This document shows positions 27,023 through 36,183 of a stretch of 64,000 nucleotides of DNA, one piece after another (positions within the stretch are counted from its first letter, which is position 1; each line of letters opens with the position of its first letter). Source of the DNA: Silanimonas sp. Lineage in GTDB: Bacteria > Pseudomonadota > Gammaproteobacteria > Xanthomonadales > Xanthomonadaceae. Where the stretch lies: positions 248,001-312,000 of the forward strand of contig NZ_JAPZQK010000006.1 in assembly GCF_027530345.1 (NCBI RefSeq). Reading direction: 5' to 3'. A model generated the notes under the pieces. That model saw only the letters and a list, made by a program, of their open reading frames with translations. It was not told the DNA's origin and did no database searches. The position numbers and the translations under genes are program-made.

Positions 27023-27994
27023 ATGGCGCTCTGGAACCCCATCGAGATCGCGCGCCGCCTGCGCAAGATCGGGCTGATCGGCATCGGCCAGCGCAACGCG
27101 CACTACGTGCTCATGCACAACCCGCGCAAGTTCTACCCGCGGGTCGACGACAAGCTGATCACCAAGAAGCTGGCCATCGAAGCTGGCCTCCCGGTGCCCG
27201 AGCTGTACGCGGTCGTGCGGGAAGAGCACGAGATCGCCGAGCTGCACGAGAAGATCAAGCACCGCGAGAGCTTCGTCGTGAAGCCGGCCCACGGCTCGGG
27301 CGGCGACGGCATCCTCGTCATCCACGGCCGCCGCGGCGACAAGTACCGCCGCGCCAACGGTTCGCTGATGAATCGCGAGGAGTTCGAGCACCACCTGTCG
27401 AACGGCCTCTCCGGACTGTTCTCGCTGGGCGGCCAGCCCGACCACCTGCTGGTCGAGTACTGCGTTCAGTTCGACCCGATCTTCGAGCGCGTCAGCTTCA
27501 AGGGCGTGCCGGACGTCCGCATCATCGTCTTCCTCGGCTACCCGGTGATGGCGATGATCCGACTGCCGACGCGCCTTTCGGACGGCAAGGCCAACCTGCA
27601 CCAGGGCGCCATCGGCGTCGGCATCGACCTGCCGACCGGCGTCACCAAGCGCGGCGTCTGGGGCTCCGAGATCATCCGCGACCATCCCGACACCGAGCAC
27701 AGCATCGTCGGCCTGAAGATCCCGCGCTGGGACGACCTGCTGCACATGGCCGCGCGCTGCTACGAGCTCTCCGGCCTCGGCTACATCGGTGTCGATTTCG
27801 TGCTCGATAAGGACCACGGCCCGATGATCCTCGAGTTGAACGCGCGCCCCGGCCTCGCCATCCAGATGGCGAACGCCAACGGCCTGCAACCGCGCCTCGA
27901 GAAAATCGAAGCCCTGCAGGCGGCCGGGACGCTGTCGAAGGACCCGGCCGAGCGCGTGGCCTTCGCCGTGGCGAACTTCCCGACCACGGGCTGA
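27023..27994 (+). CDS. RimK-like ATP-grasp ligase (alpha-L-glutamate ligase-like)
   Basis: This 323-residue cytoplasmic enzyme of the ATP-grasp fold would join a carboxylate to an amino group. Visible ATP-grasp features are the lysine in FVVKPAHGSGGDGI (about residue 86), the ATP-binding LLVEYCVQF, and the metal-binding carboxylates in GVDFVLDKDHGPMILELNARPGLA (about 255-280). These resemble RimK-type glutamate ligases. It lies three bases after the 7TM transglutaminase-like gene, which it may serve. The peptide or polymer it modifies is not known. Confidence 0.88.
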   Translation: MALWNPIEIARRLRKIGLIGIGQRNAHYVLMHNPRKFYPRVDDKLITKKLAIEAGLPVPELYAVVREEHEIAELHEKIKHRESFVVKPAHGSGGDGILVIHGRRGDKYRRANGSLMNREEFEHHLSNGLSGLFSLGGQPDHLLVEYCVQFDPIFERVSFKGVPDVRIIVFLGYPVMAMIRLPTRLSDGKANLHQGAIGVGIDLPTGVTKRGVWGSEIIRDHPDTEHSIVGLKIPRWDDLLHMAARCYELSGLGYIGVDFVLDKDHGPMILELNARPGLAIQMANANGLQPRLEKIEALQAAGTLSKDPAERVAFAVANFPTTG

Positions 27995-28002
27995 GGCCGA
28001 TA

Positions 28003-28020
28003 CGCCACCGTGCGGTGGCG
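28003..28020. terminator. 8-bp GC-rich hairpin after the ATP-grasp gene
   Basis: CGCCACCG is followed by TG and its complement CGGTGGCG, nine bases past the stop codon. A TTCGTTAACG sequence follows without a clean T-run. It probably separates the ligase operon from the Ton operon. Confidence 0.45.
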
Positions 28021-28154
28021 CCGATTCGTTAACGTCGTGTTTGTTCGCGGTGACAGCGCAGCGACGCACGCCACGATTCACGCCGGGTTCCCTTGAGCCT
28101 GCGGCACCCTAGGCATTACCCTCGCCAGCCTTGCTTCCGCGCCCGGAGTTTTTA

Positions 28155-29438
28155 ATGGCCGCCACCCGTACCGTCCTGCTTGGCATCGCCGTCCTCACCG
28201 CTGCGTTCGCGGCGATGCCGGTGGATGCGCAGATGCCGCGCGACGCGCGCGACCGCGACCGTGGCGCCGAAGAGGCCCCGGCCAAGTTCTTCCCGGACGC
28301 CACCCGCGTCGTCGAGGAAGGCAAGGTCTCGCGCGGCCTGCAGCGCCAGCTCAACGACATGATCGCGGCGCTGAACGAGAAGGGCGATCCGGCCAAGGCG
28401 CGTGAACTGGCCGAGGCGGTGCTGGCCAACGAACGCGCCAACGCCTACGAGAAGTCGGTGGCCGCCCAGGTGGCGGGCAGCGCCGCCGGCGAGCTCGACG
28501 ACATCCCCGCGAGCATCGCCTACATGGAGCGCGCGATCGCCGAGAACGGGCTCGACAACGAGCAGCACTACGGCACGATGCAGAACCTCGCGATCACCTA
28601 CCTGTCGAACGAGCAGTCCGACAAGGCCATCCCGCTCTTCGCGCGGCTGATCGAGGAAACCAAGACCACCAACCCGGACTTCCACTTCGCGCTTGCCGGC
28701 GCCTACTACGAGTCCGAGCAGTACCCGCAGGCCATCGAGGCGCTGAAGCGCACCATCGCCCTGACGCCGACGCCCAAGCCGGAGTGGCTGCGCCTGCTCG
28801 CTTCGGCGCACACCGAATCCGAGCAGCCGGCGGAAGCGGCCCAGGCCCTTGAGCGCCTCGTCGCCCTGCAGCCGGACGACAAGCGCCTGATCCTGGCCCT
28901 CGCCTCCTCGTACATCGACCTCGAGCAGGCGGACAAGGCCATCGCCACCATCGAAGGCGCGCGCAGCCGCGGCCTGCTGACGGAAGCGCGCGACTACCAG
29001 AACCTCTACGCGCTGTACTTCAATATCGACGGCAAGGAGAAGGAAGTCATCGCCGTCATCAACGAGGGCCTGTCGAAGGGCATCCTCAGCCGTGACCTGC
29101 CGACGCTGAACGCGCTGGCCCAGGCGGCGTACTTCGCCGAGGACATGGAACTCGCCATCAACACCTACAAGGAAGGCGCGGCACTCGACCCGAAGGGCGA
29201 GACCGCCCTGAACTACGCCAAGGTGCTTTCCAGTGAAGCACGTGACGCGGAAGCCCGCGACGCCGCCAAGGCCGCCCTTGCCAAGGGCGTGGCCAAGCCC
29301 GGCGAGGCATGGATGGTGATCGCGCGCTCGGAGAATGAGCTCGACAACCGCCCGGCCGTCCGTGCTGCGCTGCAGGAAGCCGCGAAGTACCCCGAGACGC
29401 GCGAGCAGGCCAATCGCATGCTTTCGCAGCTCCGCTGA
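28155..29438 (+). CDS. Secreted tetratricopeptide-repeat protein preceding tonB
   Basis: The 427-residue product has a signal peptide (MAATRTVLLGIAVLTAAFAAMPVDAQ) and TPR-like helical repeats from about residue 75 to the end (for example AIPLFARLIEETKTTNPDFHFALAGAYY and ALERLVALQPDDKRLILALAS). TPR arrays mediate protein-protein contacts, here in the periplasm. It lies 104 bases upstream of tonB on the same strand. TPR proteins accompany TonB-ExbBD systems in several gram-negative groups, so I infer a role in assembling or regulating the Ton complex. The start at 28155 follows a purine-rich sequence and gives a proper signal peptide. Confidence 0.85.
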   Translation: MAATRTVLLGIAVLTAAFAAMPVDAQMPRDARDRDRGAEEAPAKFFPDATRVVEEGKVSRGLQRQLNDMIAALNEKGDPAKARELAEAVLANERANAYEKSVAAQVAGSAAGELDDIPASIAYMERAIAENGLDNEQHYGTMQNLAITYLSNEQSDKAIPLFARLIEETKTTNPDFHFALAGAYYESEQYPQAIEALKRTIALTPTPKPEWLRLLASAHTESEQPAEAAQALERLVALQPDDKRLILALASSYIDLEQADKAIATIEGARSRGLLTEARDYQNLYALYFNIDGKEKEVIAVINEGLSKGILSRDLPTLNALAQAAYFAEDMELAINTYKEGAALDPKGETALNYAKVLSSEARDAEARDAAKAALAKGVAKPGEAWMVIARSENELDNRPAVRAALQEAAKYPETREQANRMLSQLR

Positions 29439-29454
29439 GCCCTTCACGTTTTGC

Positions 29455-29468
29455 CCGCCTTCAGGCGG
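29455..29468. terminator. Short hairpin between the TPR gene and tonB
   Basis: CCGCC, loop TTCA, GGCGG, 16 bases after the TPR stop. The stem is only five base pairs and has no T-run, so read-through into tonB is likely. Confidence 0.3.
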
Positions 29469-29542
29469 TATCCAGCGTCGCTTCGATCCCTTACTATTAT
29501 TGACCCGCCCAGCGCGGGGTCCCATCCAAGCCGGTCCAACGC

Positions 29543-30205
29543 ATGACGGACAATCGAATCTACGGCACCAAAGTCCCCGCGCCGTTCAGCTGGCCGCGGA
29601 CGATCGGTATCGCCTTCGCCATCGCCCTGCACGCCGCGGGTGGTCTGGCGCTGCTCGTGCCGATCAACAATGCTGCGGCCGAGGAAGAAGAAGAACGCGT
29701 GGTCAACGTGAACTTCATCGAACCGCCGCCGCCGCCCCCGCCGCCGCCGCCGCCGCCGCCGGAACCGCCGAAGGTCGTGCAGAAGATCGTGCAGACCCCG
29801 GTCACCCCGACGCCGGTCCCGCCGCCGCCGGAAGAACCGCCGGTCGTGTTCGACGACGCCAATGCGCTGGACGTCGAGGCCCCGCCGCCGTCGCCGCCCG
29901 CGCCGCCCGCGCCGCCCGCGGATTTCGCGCCGTCCGAGGACATCTCGGGCCGTCGCCTGAACCCGCCGCGCTACCCGCCGCAGGAGGCCCGCCGCTGCAT
30001 CGGTGGCGAGGTCATGCTGCGCGTCATCATCGACGCGGCCGGTGCCGTCCAGGACGTGGCCGTCGAGAAGTCCAGCCGTAGCCGCAACCTCGATCGCTCC
30101 GCGGTCGAAGCCGCACGCCGCTGGCGCTTCAACGCCGGCCTGCGCAATGGCCAGGCGGTCGGTGGCGCCGTCCTGGTGCCAGTCAATTTCACTCCTCCCT
30201 GCTAA
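29543..30205 (+). CDS. tonB: Energy transducer TonB
   Basis: TonB carries energy from the ExbBD motor across the periplasm to outer-membrane receptors. The 220 residues comprise a short cytoplasmic tail, one TM segment (about 20-42), a long Pro-rich spacer (13 consecutive prolines near residue 61), and a TonB C-terminal domain (about 137-220: NPPRYPPQEARRCIGGEVMLRVIID ... AARRWRFNAGLRNG ... VPVNF). The spacer is encoded by a run of CCG triplets (about 29723-29762). It is followed 21 bases later by exbB. Transport targets are probably siderophores, vitamin B12 or sugars, as in relatives. Confidence 0.96.
   Translation: MTDNRIYGTKVPAPFSWPRTIGIAFAIALHAAGGLALLVPINNAAAEEEEERVVNVNFIEPPPPPPPPPPPPPEPPKVVQKIVQTPVTPTPVPPPPEEPPVVFDDANALDVEAPPPSPPAPPAPPADFAPSEDISGRRLNPPRYPPQEARRCIGGEVMLRVIIDAAGAVQDVAVEKSSRSRNLDRSAVEAARRWRFNAGLRNGQAVGGAVLVPVNFTPPC
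29723..29762 (+). repeat. CCG triplet tract in tonB
   Basis: A run of about 13 proline codons, nearly all CCG, encodes part of the TonB spacer. It is in frame, so slippage would lengthen or shorten the spacer without breaking the gene. Confidence 0.7.
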
Positions 30206-30226
30206 TCCAACCGAAGGTATCCACTC

Positions 30227-31045
30227 ATGCTGCAGGACAACACCAACACCGCGCCGGCGACGGACGCTGCTGCTGCTCCGGCGGCGGCCCCGGTCGCGAC
30301 CAACGTGGCGCTGACCGCGCCCGCCGCAGGCACCGCCCAGACGGTGCAGCAGGACGTCGCTGATTTCAGCGTGCAGAACGCCATGGCCCACATGGGCGTC
30401 GTCAACTGGTCGGTGTTCGCCGCCCTGGTGATCATGTCGATGGTCGCCTGGTACTACACGATCATGAAGGCCATCAAGTACGCCCGTATCAACGGCCGTG
30501 CCGGCGCCGTCACCTCCGCGTTCTGGCAGACCAGCAACGCCCAGGAAGCGATCCGCTTCATGGAAGAGCAGCCGGGTTGGGAGCCGTTCTCGAAGATCGC
30601 CCTCGACTGCGCCCAGTCGGCCGCCCACCACCAGAAGTCGGAAGGCCGCCTGTCGGAAGCCCTGAATCGCTCGGAGTTCATCGACCGCGCCCTGCGCCAG
30701 GCCGTGGCCCGTGAGTCGGCTTCGCTCGAAGACGGCCAGACCTGGCTCGCCACGACGGGCGCCATCGCGCCGTTCGTCGGCCTGCTCGGCACCGTGTGGG
30801 GCATCCTGATGGCCCTCGTCGGCCTGTCGGCCTCGGGCGAGAGCTCGATCAAGGCCGTCGCCGGTCCGGTCGGTGAAGCGCTGATCATGACCTTCATCGG
30901 TCTGTTCGTCGCCATCCCGGCGGTGATCGCGTTCAACTACTTCAACCGCAACAACCGCAAGCTGATCGGCCAGTTCGACGCCTTCGCGCACGACCTGCAC
31001 GACTTCTTCGCCACCGGCGCCCGCGTGGGCGGCGACAAGCGCTGA
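30227..31045 (+). CDS. exbB: Ton motor proton-channel protein ExbB
   Basis: ExbB forms the pentameric scaffold of the Ton motor and, with ExbD, converts proton flow into work on TonB. The 272-residue protein has an Ala/Pro/Thr-rich N-terminal extension (about 1-45), TM1 (about 60-80, NWSVFAALVIMSMVAWYYTI), a cytoplasmic loop, and TM2-TM3 (about 170-240) with GAIAPFVGLLGTVWGIL, the MotA/TolQ/ExbB signature. It is between tonB and two exbD genes, with consistent short gaps. Confidence 0.96.
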   Translation: MLQDNTNTAPATDAAAAPAAAPVATNVALTAPAAGTAQTVQQDVADFSVQNAMAHMGVVNWSVFAALVIMSMVAWYYTIMKAIKYARINGRAGAVTSAFWQTSNAQEAIRFMEEQPGWEPFSKIALDCAQSAAHHQKSEGRLSEALNRSEFIDRALRQAVARESASLEDGQTWLATTGAIAPFVGLLGTVWGILMALVGLSASGESSIKAVAGPVGEALIMTFIGLFVAIPAVIAFNYFNRNNRKLIGQFDAFAHDLHDFFATGARVGGDKR

Positions 31046-31077
31046 GGGGTTGACCCCCCTCTCCGCGGAGATCCTTT

Positions 31078-31494
<417 letters not shown>

Positions 31495-31497
31495 ACC

Positions 31498-31938
31498 ATG
31501 GCGTTTTCCGCAGGGGGCGGTTCCGGCCCCAAGTCCGACATGAACGTCGTGCCGCTGATCGACATCCTGCTGGTGCTGCTGATCATCTTCATGGTGACGG
31601 CGCCGACGCCGGCTTCGCTGATCAACGTCACGCTGCCGCAGCGCATGCGCAATCCGCCACCGCCGCCGCCGACCGAGCCGCCGCCGCCGGTCAAGCTACA
31701 GATCCTGTCGTCGGGTGAGATCCTGATCAACGGCACGCCGGCCCCGCTGTCGACGCTGGAAGACCAGTTCGCCGACATCACGCAGGTGCGTACGCAGGTG
31801 CTGAAGCCGGAAGAGCAGCCGAAGCTCGAGATCGAGGTCGATGCGGAAGCCGAATACGAGGTGCTGGCGAAAGTGCTCGCCCGCGCCAAGAACGCGCAGA
31901 TGGAAAAGATCGCGTTCGTCGACCAGGTCGCGCAATAA
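31498..31938 (+). CDS. exbD2: Ton motor protein ExbD, second copy
   Basis: This 146-residue paralogue keeps the TM helix with its Asp (NVVPLIDILLVLLIIFMVTAPT) and has a Pro-rich stretch just after the membrane (MRNPPPPPPTEPPPP), absent from the first copy. In Xanthomonas campestris the second exbD is known to be dispensable for iron uptake but needed for other TonB-linked responses; whether that holds here is inference. It ends the operon, followed by two hairpins. Confidence 0.95.
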   Translation: MAFSAGGGSGPKSDMNVVPLIDILLVLLIIFMVTAPTPASLINVTLPQRMRNPPPPPPTEPPPPVKLQILSSGEILINGTPAPLSTLEDQFADITQVRTQVLKPEEQPKLEIEVDAEAEYEVLAKVLARAKNAQMEKIAFVDQVAQ

Positions 31939-31946
31939 GGCGGACG

Positions 31947-31965
31947 GGCCGGCAACGCGCCGGCC
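31947..31965 (+). terminator. Intrinsic terminator of the Ton operon
   Basis: GGCCGGC, loop AACGC, GCCGGCC, then TTTGT, nine bases after the exbD2 stop. Confidence 0.65.
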
Positions 31966-31976
31966 TTTGTCCAACG

Positions 31977-32000
31977 CAACGCCGCCTCCGGGCGGCGTTG
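31977..32000. terminator. 10-bp hairpin between convergent exbD2 and pdxJ
   Basis: CAACGCCGCC and its exact complement are separated by TCCG, followed by TCGTTT on the plus strand. It is placed to stop transcription from either side. Confidence 0.6.
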
Positions 32001-32032
32001 TCGTTTCCGGACATCGAAGGCGCGGTTGGTCC

Positions 32033-32821
32033 TCAGCCGCCGGTGATCGCGCGGTAGCGGCGCACGGTTTCGGCGAGACCGTCGACCAGCGCTCCGGCGA
32101 TCAAGGCATGGCCGATGGAGACCTCCAGCACGCCGGGGACCTCGGCGAGGAACGCAGCGAGATTGGCTTGCGAGAGGTCGTGCCCGGCGTTGACGCCGAG
32201 GCCGATCGCCTGCGCCGCCTCGGCGCTGCGCCGGCAGGCGGCGAGCGCATCACGGAAAGCCTGGCCTGCCACACCGCCAGTTCCCTTCGACGCACTGATG
32301 TGCGCCGCCTCATGCGCTTCCGCATACGGGCCGGTGTACAGCTCGATGCGGTCGGCACCGGCGGCGCGCAGGCTTTCGAAATGCACCTCGCCAGCGTCGA
32401 CGAATAGCGAAACCCTGCAACCCAGCGCTCTGAAAGCGGCGATCTGCGCGGCCATCGTCGCGGGCAATGCGCTCGGGTCGAAGCCGTGGTCGGAGGTGAT
32501 CTGCCCGTCACCATCGGGGACGAAGGTGACCTGTGCCGGCCGAGTGGCGCGAGCCAGCGCGAGCAGGCCGGGGTAGCCCTCCCGCGGCGGCGCAAACGGG
32601 TTGCCCTCGATGTTGAACTCCACGCCGTCCGGCAATGCGGCCGCGATGGCGGCGACGTCCTCCGCGGTGATGTGGCGGCGGTCGGGGCGCGGGTGCACGG
32701 TAATGCCTCGGGCGCCGGCGGCGACGCATCGCAGGGCTTCGTCCACCGGTGCGGGCAGTCGGCCACCACGCGAGTTGCGCAGCACGGCGATCTTGTTGAC
32801 GTTGACGCTGAGCAGGGTCAT
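32033..32821 (-). CDS. pdxJ: Pyridoxine 5'-phosphate synthase PdxJ
   Basis: PdxJ condenses 1-deoxyxylulose 5-phosphate with amino-acetone phosphate to pyridoxine 5'-phosphate, the last ring-forming step of DXP-dependent vitamin B6 synthesis. The 262-residue TIM-barrel protein has the family segments [57 protein letters not shown] and VNAGHDL. The ATG at 32821 is the family start. It is convergent with the Ton operon, an arrangement seen in xanthomonads, and divergent from a diguanylate cyclase gene. Confidence 0.97.
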   Translation of the reverse strand: MTLLSVNVNKIAVLRNSRGGRLPAPVDEALRCVAAGARGITVHPRPDRRHITAEDVAAIAAALPDGVEFNIEGNPFAPPREGYPGLLALARATRPAQVTFVPDGDGQITSDHGFDPSALPATMAAQIAAFRALGCRVSLFVDAGEVHFESLRAAGADRIELYTGPYAEAHEAAHISASKGTGGVAGQAFRDALAACRRSAEAAQAIGLGVNAGHDLSQANLAAFLAEVPGVLEVSIGHALIAGALVDGLAETVRRYRAITGG

Positions 32822-32915
32822 GGAGGGCCTTCTTGAGCCTCGAAGCGTGCCCGTCGCCTCAGTCCGAGGGCAAGCCCACCGGCGCGGCGCGGCGCATGGA
32901 GGCCATAATGCGGGG

Positions 32916-35780
32916 ATGACCGTCCGGCCTCCGCTGCGTTGGTACACCCTCCTCGTGTCGGCGTTCGCGCTGGCGGCGTCGGCGCTCGTGCAGGCCTCGG
33001 GGCTGGCCGGCGTGCCGATCAGCCAGCGCATTGGCCCCGATCAGTACCGGGCCGCGCCCTCGCTGTGGTCGGTGGCAGCCGCGCCCGGAAAGATTTACGT
33101 CGCTTCGCAGGACGGCGTGCTGGTGCACGACGGTGCGGAATGGACGACGGTGCCGCTGCCGATCGGCGTTAATGCCACCCTCGTGCGACGTCTTCCGGAC
33201 GGGACCATCATGGTGGGTGGCAACGACACCTACGGCCGCCTCGAACTCGACCCGGTCCGCGGCTATCGCTACGTCGACCTGCTCGCCAGCAGCGGTTTGC
33301 CGGAAGCCGACCGCCGCCTCGGCCCGGTCTGGGAGATGCTGCAGACGCCCGAGGGCATCTACGTGCAGTCGCAGAACTTCCTGCACCTGATGCCGGCGAA
33401 CGGCGCGCCGACGCGCAGCTGGCCGATGGGCCCGGACATGCGCAGCGTCATCGCCTTCGGCGGCGACCTCTACGCGCGCATCCAGGATCGCGGCCTCGGC
33501 TGGCTGCGCGACGGCAAGCTGCAACTGGTGACGGGTGGCGAAGCCTTCCGGCGCATGCCGGTGTCCAACATCGTGGGCTGGGGCGGCAGCCGCTTCGTCG
33601 TCGCCGGCAACGGCGTGTGGCGCCTCGACGACAGCGGCGTGGAGCGCGCCCTCGCCTGGCCTGATGGCGAATTGTCCGTCTACGTCACGGTGCCGCTCGA
33701 TGGCGGCGGCTTCGCGTTCTCGACGCTCGATGGCGAGGTGATGGTGGTGGACGCCGGCCTGCGCCTGCGTCAGCGCGTGAAGATCGCCGACCAGTCGGTC
33801 GCGGATCTGGCGCGCGACAGCGAGGGGACGTTGTGGGCCGTCACCGACACCGAGATCGTCCGCCTCGGCATGCCATCGGCCTGGTCGATTCTCGACGCCA
33901 GCCATGGTGTGCGCGGCCTGGTGAGTGACACGACGGAGTTCGACGGCGCGCTGTGGATCACCACGGCCCGCGGCCTGTTCCGCATGACCGACGATGGCGC
34001 CGGCAGCGTGCGTTCCGAGCGCATGCCCTTCGTGCAGCTCGAGGGCTATGGCCTCATGGCGGACGAGCGCGCAATGCTGGTGGGCCATCGCGAGGGCCTG
34101 ATCGAACTGAAGCCGGGGTCGCGCGAGCCGCGCACCCTGCATGCGGGAGAAACGGTCTATACCCCGCAGCTCGTCCGCAACCACACCGACCTGGCGATCA
34201 CCTACACGGACAAGGAATTCTTCCTGCTGGCCTTCGATGACGGCGCTTGGACGATCGCCGCCCGCTGGCCGCTGCAGGGCATGGCGATCATCGACGTGAT
34301 CCAGACCGCCGAGGGCGAGTTCTGGCTGAGCGACGACCGCGGCCCACCGCAGCGTTGGCGACTCGATCTCGTCGCCCGCGAACGCGTGGCCGCCGATGCC
34401 TTCGGTGAGGAACAGGGCCTTCCGATCGACGGCGAGGATCGCCCCAAGCTGTTCTTCATCGACGGCGAACTGAGTGCCTGGGCCAAGGGCGCGACCTATC
34501 GTTTCGATCCCGCTGGCGCGCGCTTCGAATTCTCCGAGACGCCGGAGTGGATCGCCGAACTCGTGCAGCCCGGCAAGCTCAGCGTGATCGAGACGACCAT
34601 GGGCCTTTTCGCCTACACGCCGCGCGACCTGATGCGCCGCCCGGCGTCGACGATGGCATGGGAACGCGTGCAGATCGGCGGCTGGTCGAGCACCGGATTC
34701 GGCCCGCCACGCGTGAGCCGCGGTGGCGTACTGCGTGTGCCCGTGTGGAACGGCGTGCTGCAGTACGCGCCCGAGGGGCCGGTGCTGCCGATGCCCGACC
34801 TGGCGGTGGGCTTCGACCAGTTGCTGGTGCAAGGCGACGATGGCGAGCTGCGCGCCGGAGAGATCGAACGCGACAGCCTGACGATCCTCTCCGGCCAACC
34901 GCTGCGCCTGCGCTTCACGCTCGGCACGCTCGAGTCCGGCGCGCGGTTCCGCTACCGCCTCTCGCAGATCGCTCCGACCGTTTCGGACTGGTCCGACTGC
35001 GATCTGACGATCCGCGGTCTCGATCCGGGCGAGTACCTGTTCGAAGTGGAAGGTCAGCTCCCGAGCGGTCGACGGATCGAACCCTTGCGCGTTCGGCTAC
35101 TGGTGATGCCACGCTGGTTCGAGGAGCCGGTGTTGCGCGGCGTGCTGTTGCTGGCGCTCGTCGGGCTGGCGGTGTGGGTGTCGCGCGTGATCGGACGGCG
35201 CCGCGTGCGCCGCGTCGAGGGGCAGAACCGCCAGCTCGAGCAACGCATCGCCGACCGCACGCTCGAGCTGGAGCGCGCCAATTCGCGGCTTGCCGAGATG
35301 GCCGTGGAAGACCCGTTGACCGGCACGCATAACCGGCGCGCGCTCGAGCAGGCCTTGGGCCGCGAGTGGGCGCGCTGCGCCGAGCAGGGTCTGCCGCTGG
35401 CGGCGCTGATGATCGATGTCGACCACTTCAAGCGCTACAACGACCATCACGGCCACCTCGAGGGCGACCGCGTGCTCATCGAAGTGGCGGCGCTGCTGCG
35501 CACCGACCTGAGCGTGCCGGTCGAGATCCTTGCGCGCTACGGTGGCGAGGAGTTCACCCTGCTGCTTCCTGGCGCGACGCTGGAAGCCGCGGCGCGTCGT
35601 GCGGAGCTGCTGCGCGATGCGGTGGAGCGTGCCCGCACGGGCGTCACGGTGAGCGTCGGCGTGGCGGTGGCCTGGCCCAGCGCGGCGGAGGTGCCGTCGT
35701 CGCTGATGCGAAGCGCTGACCAAGCGCTTTACGAGGCCAAGCGCCAGGGCCGCAACCGGGTGGTCTGTGCCGACACGTGA
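32916..35780 (+). CDS. Diguanylate cyclase with large periplasmic beta-propeller-like sensor
   Basis: This 954-residue membrane protein would make cyclic-di-GMP. After a signal/anchor segment (about 5-28) come repeated strands resembling two-component-regulator propeller repeats (about 30-640, for example [32 protein letters not shown]), then a YYY-like beta domain (about 650-740, [22 protein letters not shown]), one TM helix (about 745-765), a short coiled coil and a GGDEF domain with GGEEF at 876-880. The inhibitory RxxD site is absent (VPVE in its place). It is divergent from pdxJ; its stop overlaps the next small gene by 14 bases. The ligand is unknown. Confidence 0.9.
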   Translation: MTVRPPLRWYTLLVSAFALAASALVQASGLAGVPISQRIGPDQYRAAPSLWSVAAAPGKIYVASQDGVLVHDGAEWTTVPLPIGVNATLVRRLPDGTIMVGGNDTYGRLELDPVRGYRYVDLLASSGLPEADRRLGPVWEMLQTPEGIYVQSQNFLHLMPANGAPTRSWPMGPDMRSVIAFGGDLYARIQDRGLGWLRDGKLQLVTGGEAFRRMPVSNIVGWGGSRFVVAGNGVWRLDDSGVERALAWPDGELSVYVTVPLDGGGFAFSTLDGEVMVVDAGLRLRQRVKIADQSVADLARDSEGTLWAVTDTEIVRLGMPSAWSILDASHGVRGLVSDTTEFDGALWITTARGLFRMTDDGAGSVRSERMPFVQLEGYGLMADERAMLVGHREGLIELKPGSREPRTLHAGETVYTPQLVRNHTDLAITYTDKEFFLLAFDDGAWTIAARWPLQGMAIIDVIQTAEGEFWLSDDRGPPQRWRLDLVARERVAADAFGEEQGLPIDGEDRPKLFFIDGELSAWAKGATYRFDPAGARFEFSETPEWIAELVQPGKLSVIETTMGLFAYTPRDLMRRPASTMAWERVQIGGWSSTGFGPPRVSRGGVLRVPVWNGVLQYAPEGPVLPMPDLAVGFDQLLVQGDDGELRAGEIERDSLTILSGQPLRLRFTLGTLESGARFRYRLSQIAPTVSDWSDCDLTIRGLDPGEYLFEVEGQLPSGRRIEPLRVRLLVMPRWFEEPVLRGVLLLALVGLAVWVSRVIGRRRVRRVEGQNRQLEQRIADRTLELERANSRLAEMAVEDPLTGTHNRRALEQALGREWARCAEQGLPLAALMIDVDHFKRYNDHHGHLEGDRVLIEVAALLRTDLSVPVEILARYGGEEFTLLLPGATLEAAARRAELLRDAVERARTGVTVSVGVAVAWPSAAEVPSSLMRSADQALYEAKRQGRNRVVCADT

Positions 35781-35928
35781 GTCGCGCCGCCCGGCCCGGC
35801 CGAGCAAGGTCTGTCCGGTGTGCCAGCGCCCCTTCGACTGGCGGAAGAAATGGGAGCGCGACTGGGATCGCGTCGTTTACTGCTCGGACGCCTGCCGTCG
35901 CGCGTCGAGCGCCTCGCGCACGCGCTGA
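35767..35928 (+). CDS. DUF2256 zinc-ribbon-like miniprotein
   Basis: This is a 53-residue protein with two cysteine pairs, CPVC and CSDAC, and the core [21 protein letters not shown], which matches my memory of DUF2256. The spacing suggests one bound zinc ion. The start is GTG at 35767, overlapping the diguanylate cyclase stop by 14 bases, so it is translationally coupled. Its 3' end overlaps the convergent small membrane-protein gene by 52 bases. The family has no established function that I know of; members often lie near photolyase/cryptochrome genes, none of which is visible here. Confidence 0.75.
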   Translation: MPTRESRRPARPSKVCPVCQRPFDWRKKWERDWDRVVYCSDACRRASSASRTR

Positions 35929-36122
35929 ATTTCGGCGTCGTCCAGCATCCGCGACTGCGCGCGGCCGGTGGCCTCGGCGCGATCGCGCAGCAGGCGCGTG
36001 GTGCCGAGCAGCAGCAAGGCCAGTGCGGCCAGCAGGAGCAGCACCACCACGCCGGTGCCGACCGGCAGCAGCACCGCCATCGCGAAACAGGCCAGGGCGG
36101 CCAGCAGGATCAACCACGCCAT
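35877..36122 (-). CDS. Small membrane protein of unknown function (81 residues)
   Basis: Two adjoining hydrophobic helices (about residues 2-21 and 24-41: [36 protein letters not shown]) are followed by a charged amphipathic tail ([31 protein letters not shown]). It has an ATG start and is oriented like the cardiolipin synthase gene that precedes it by 61 bases, so the two may be co-transcribed. Its end overlaps the DUF2256 gene tail-to-tail. I do not recognise a family. Confidence 0.6.
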   Translation of the reverse strand: MAWLILLAALACFAMAVLLPVGTGVVVLLLLAALALLLLGTTRLLRDRAEATGRAQSRMLDDAEIQRVREALDARRQASEQ

Positions 36123-36183
36123 CGTCGGCGCTCCGAGGGGATTCGGCGCCGAGTCTAGCGTGCGCCGCCGCGACCTTCCGCCC

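Noticed and set aside
25271-28081. A 936-codon minus-strand open frame opposite the transglutaminase-like and ligase genes
   Set aside because: It mirrors high-GC codon use of the plus-strand genes, is rich in His, Gln, Asp, Val and Arg repeats, and shows no domain. The plus-strand genes have clear motifs.
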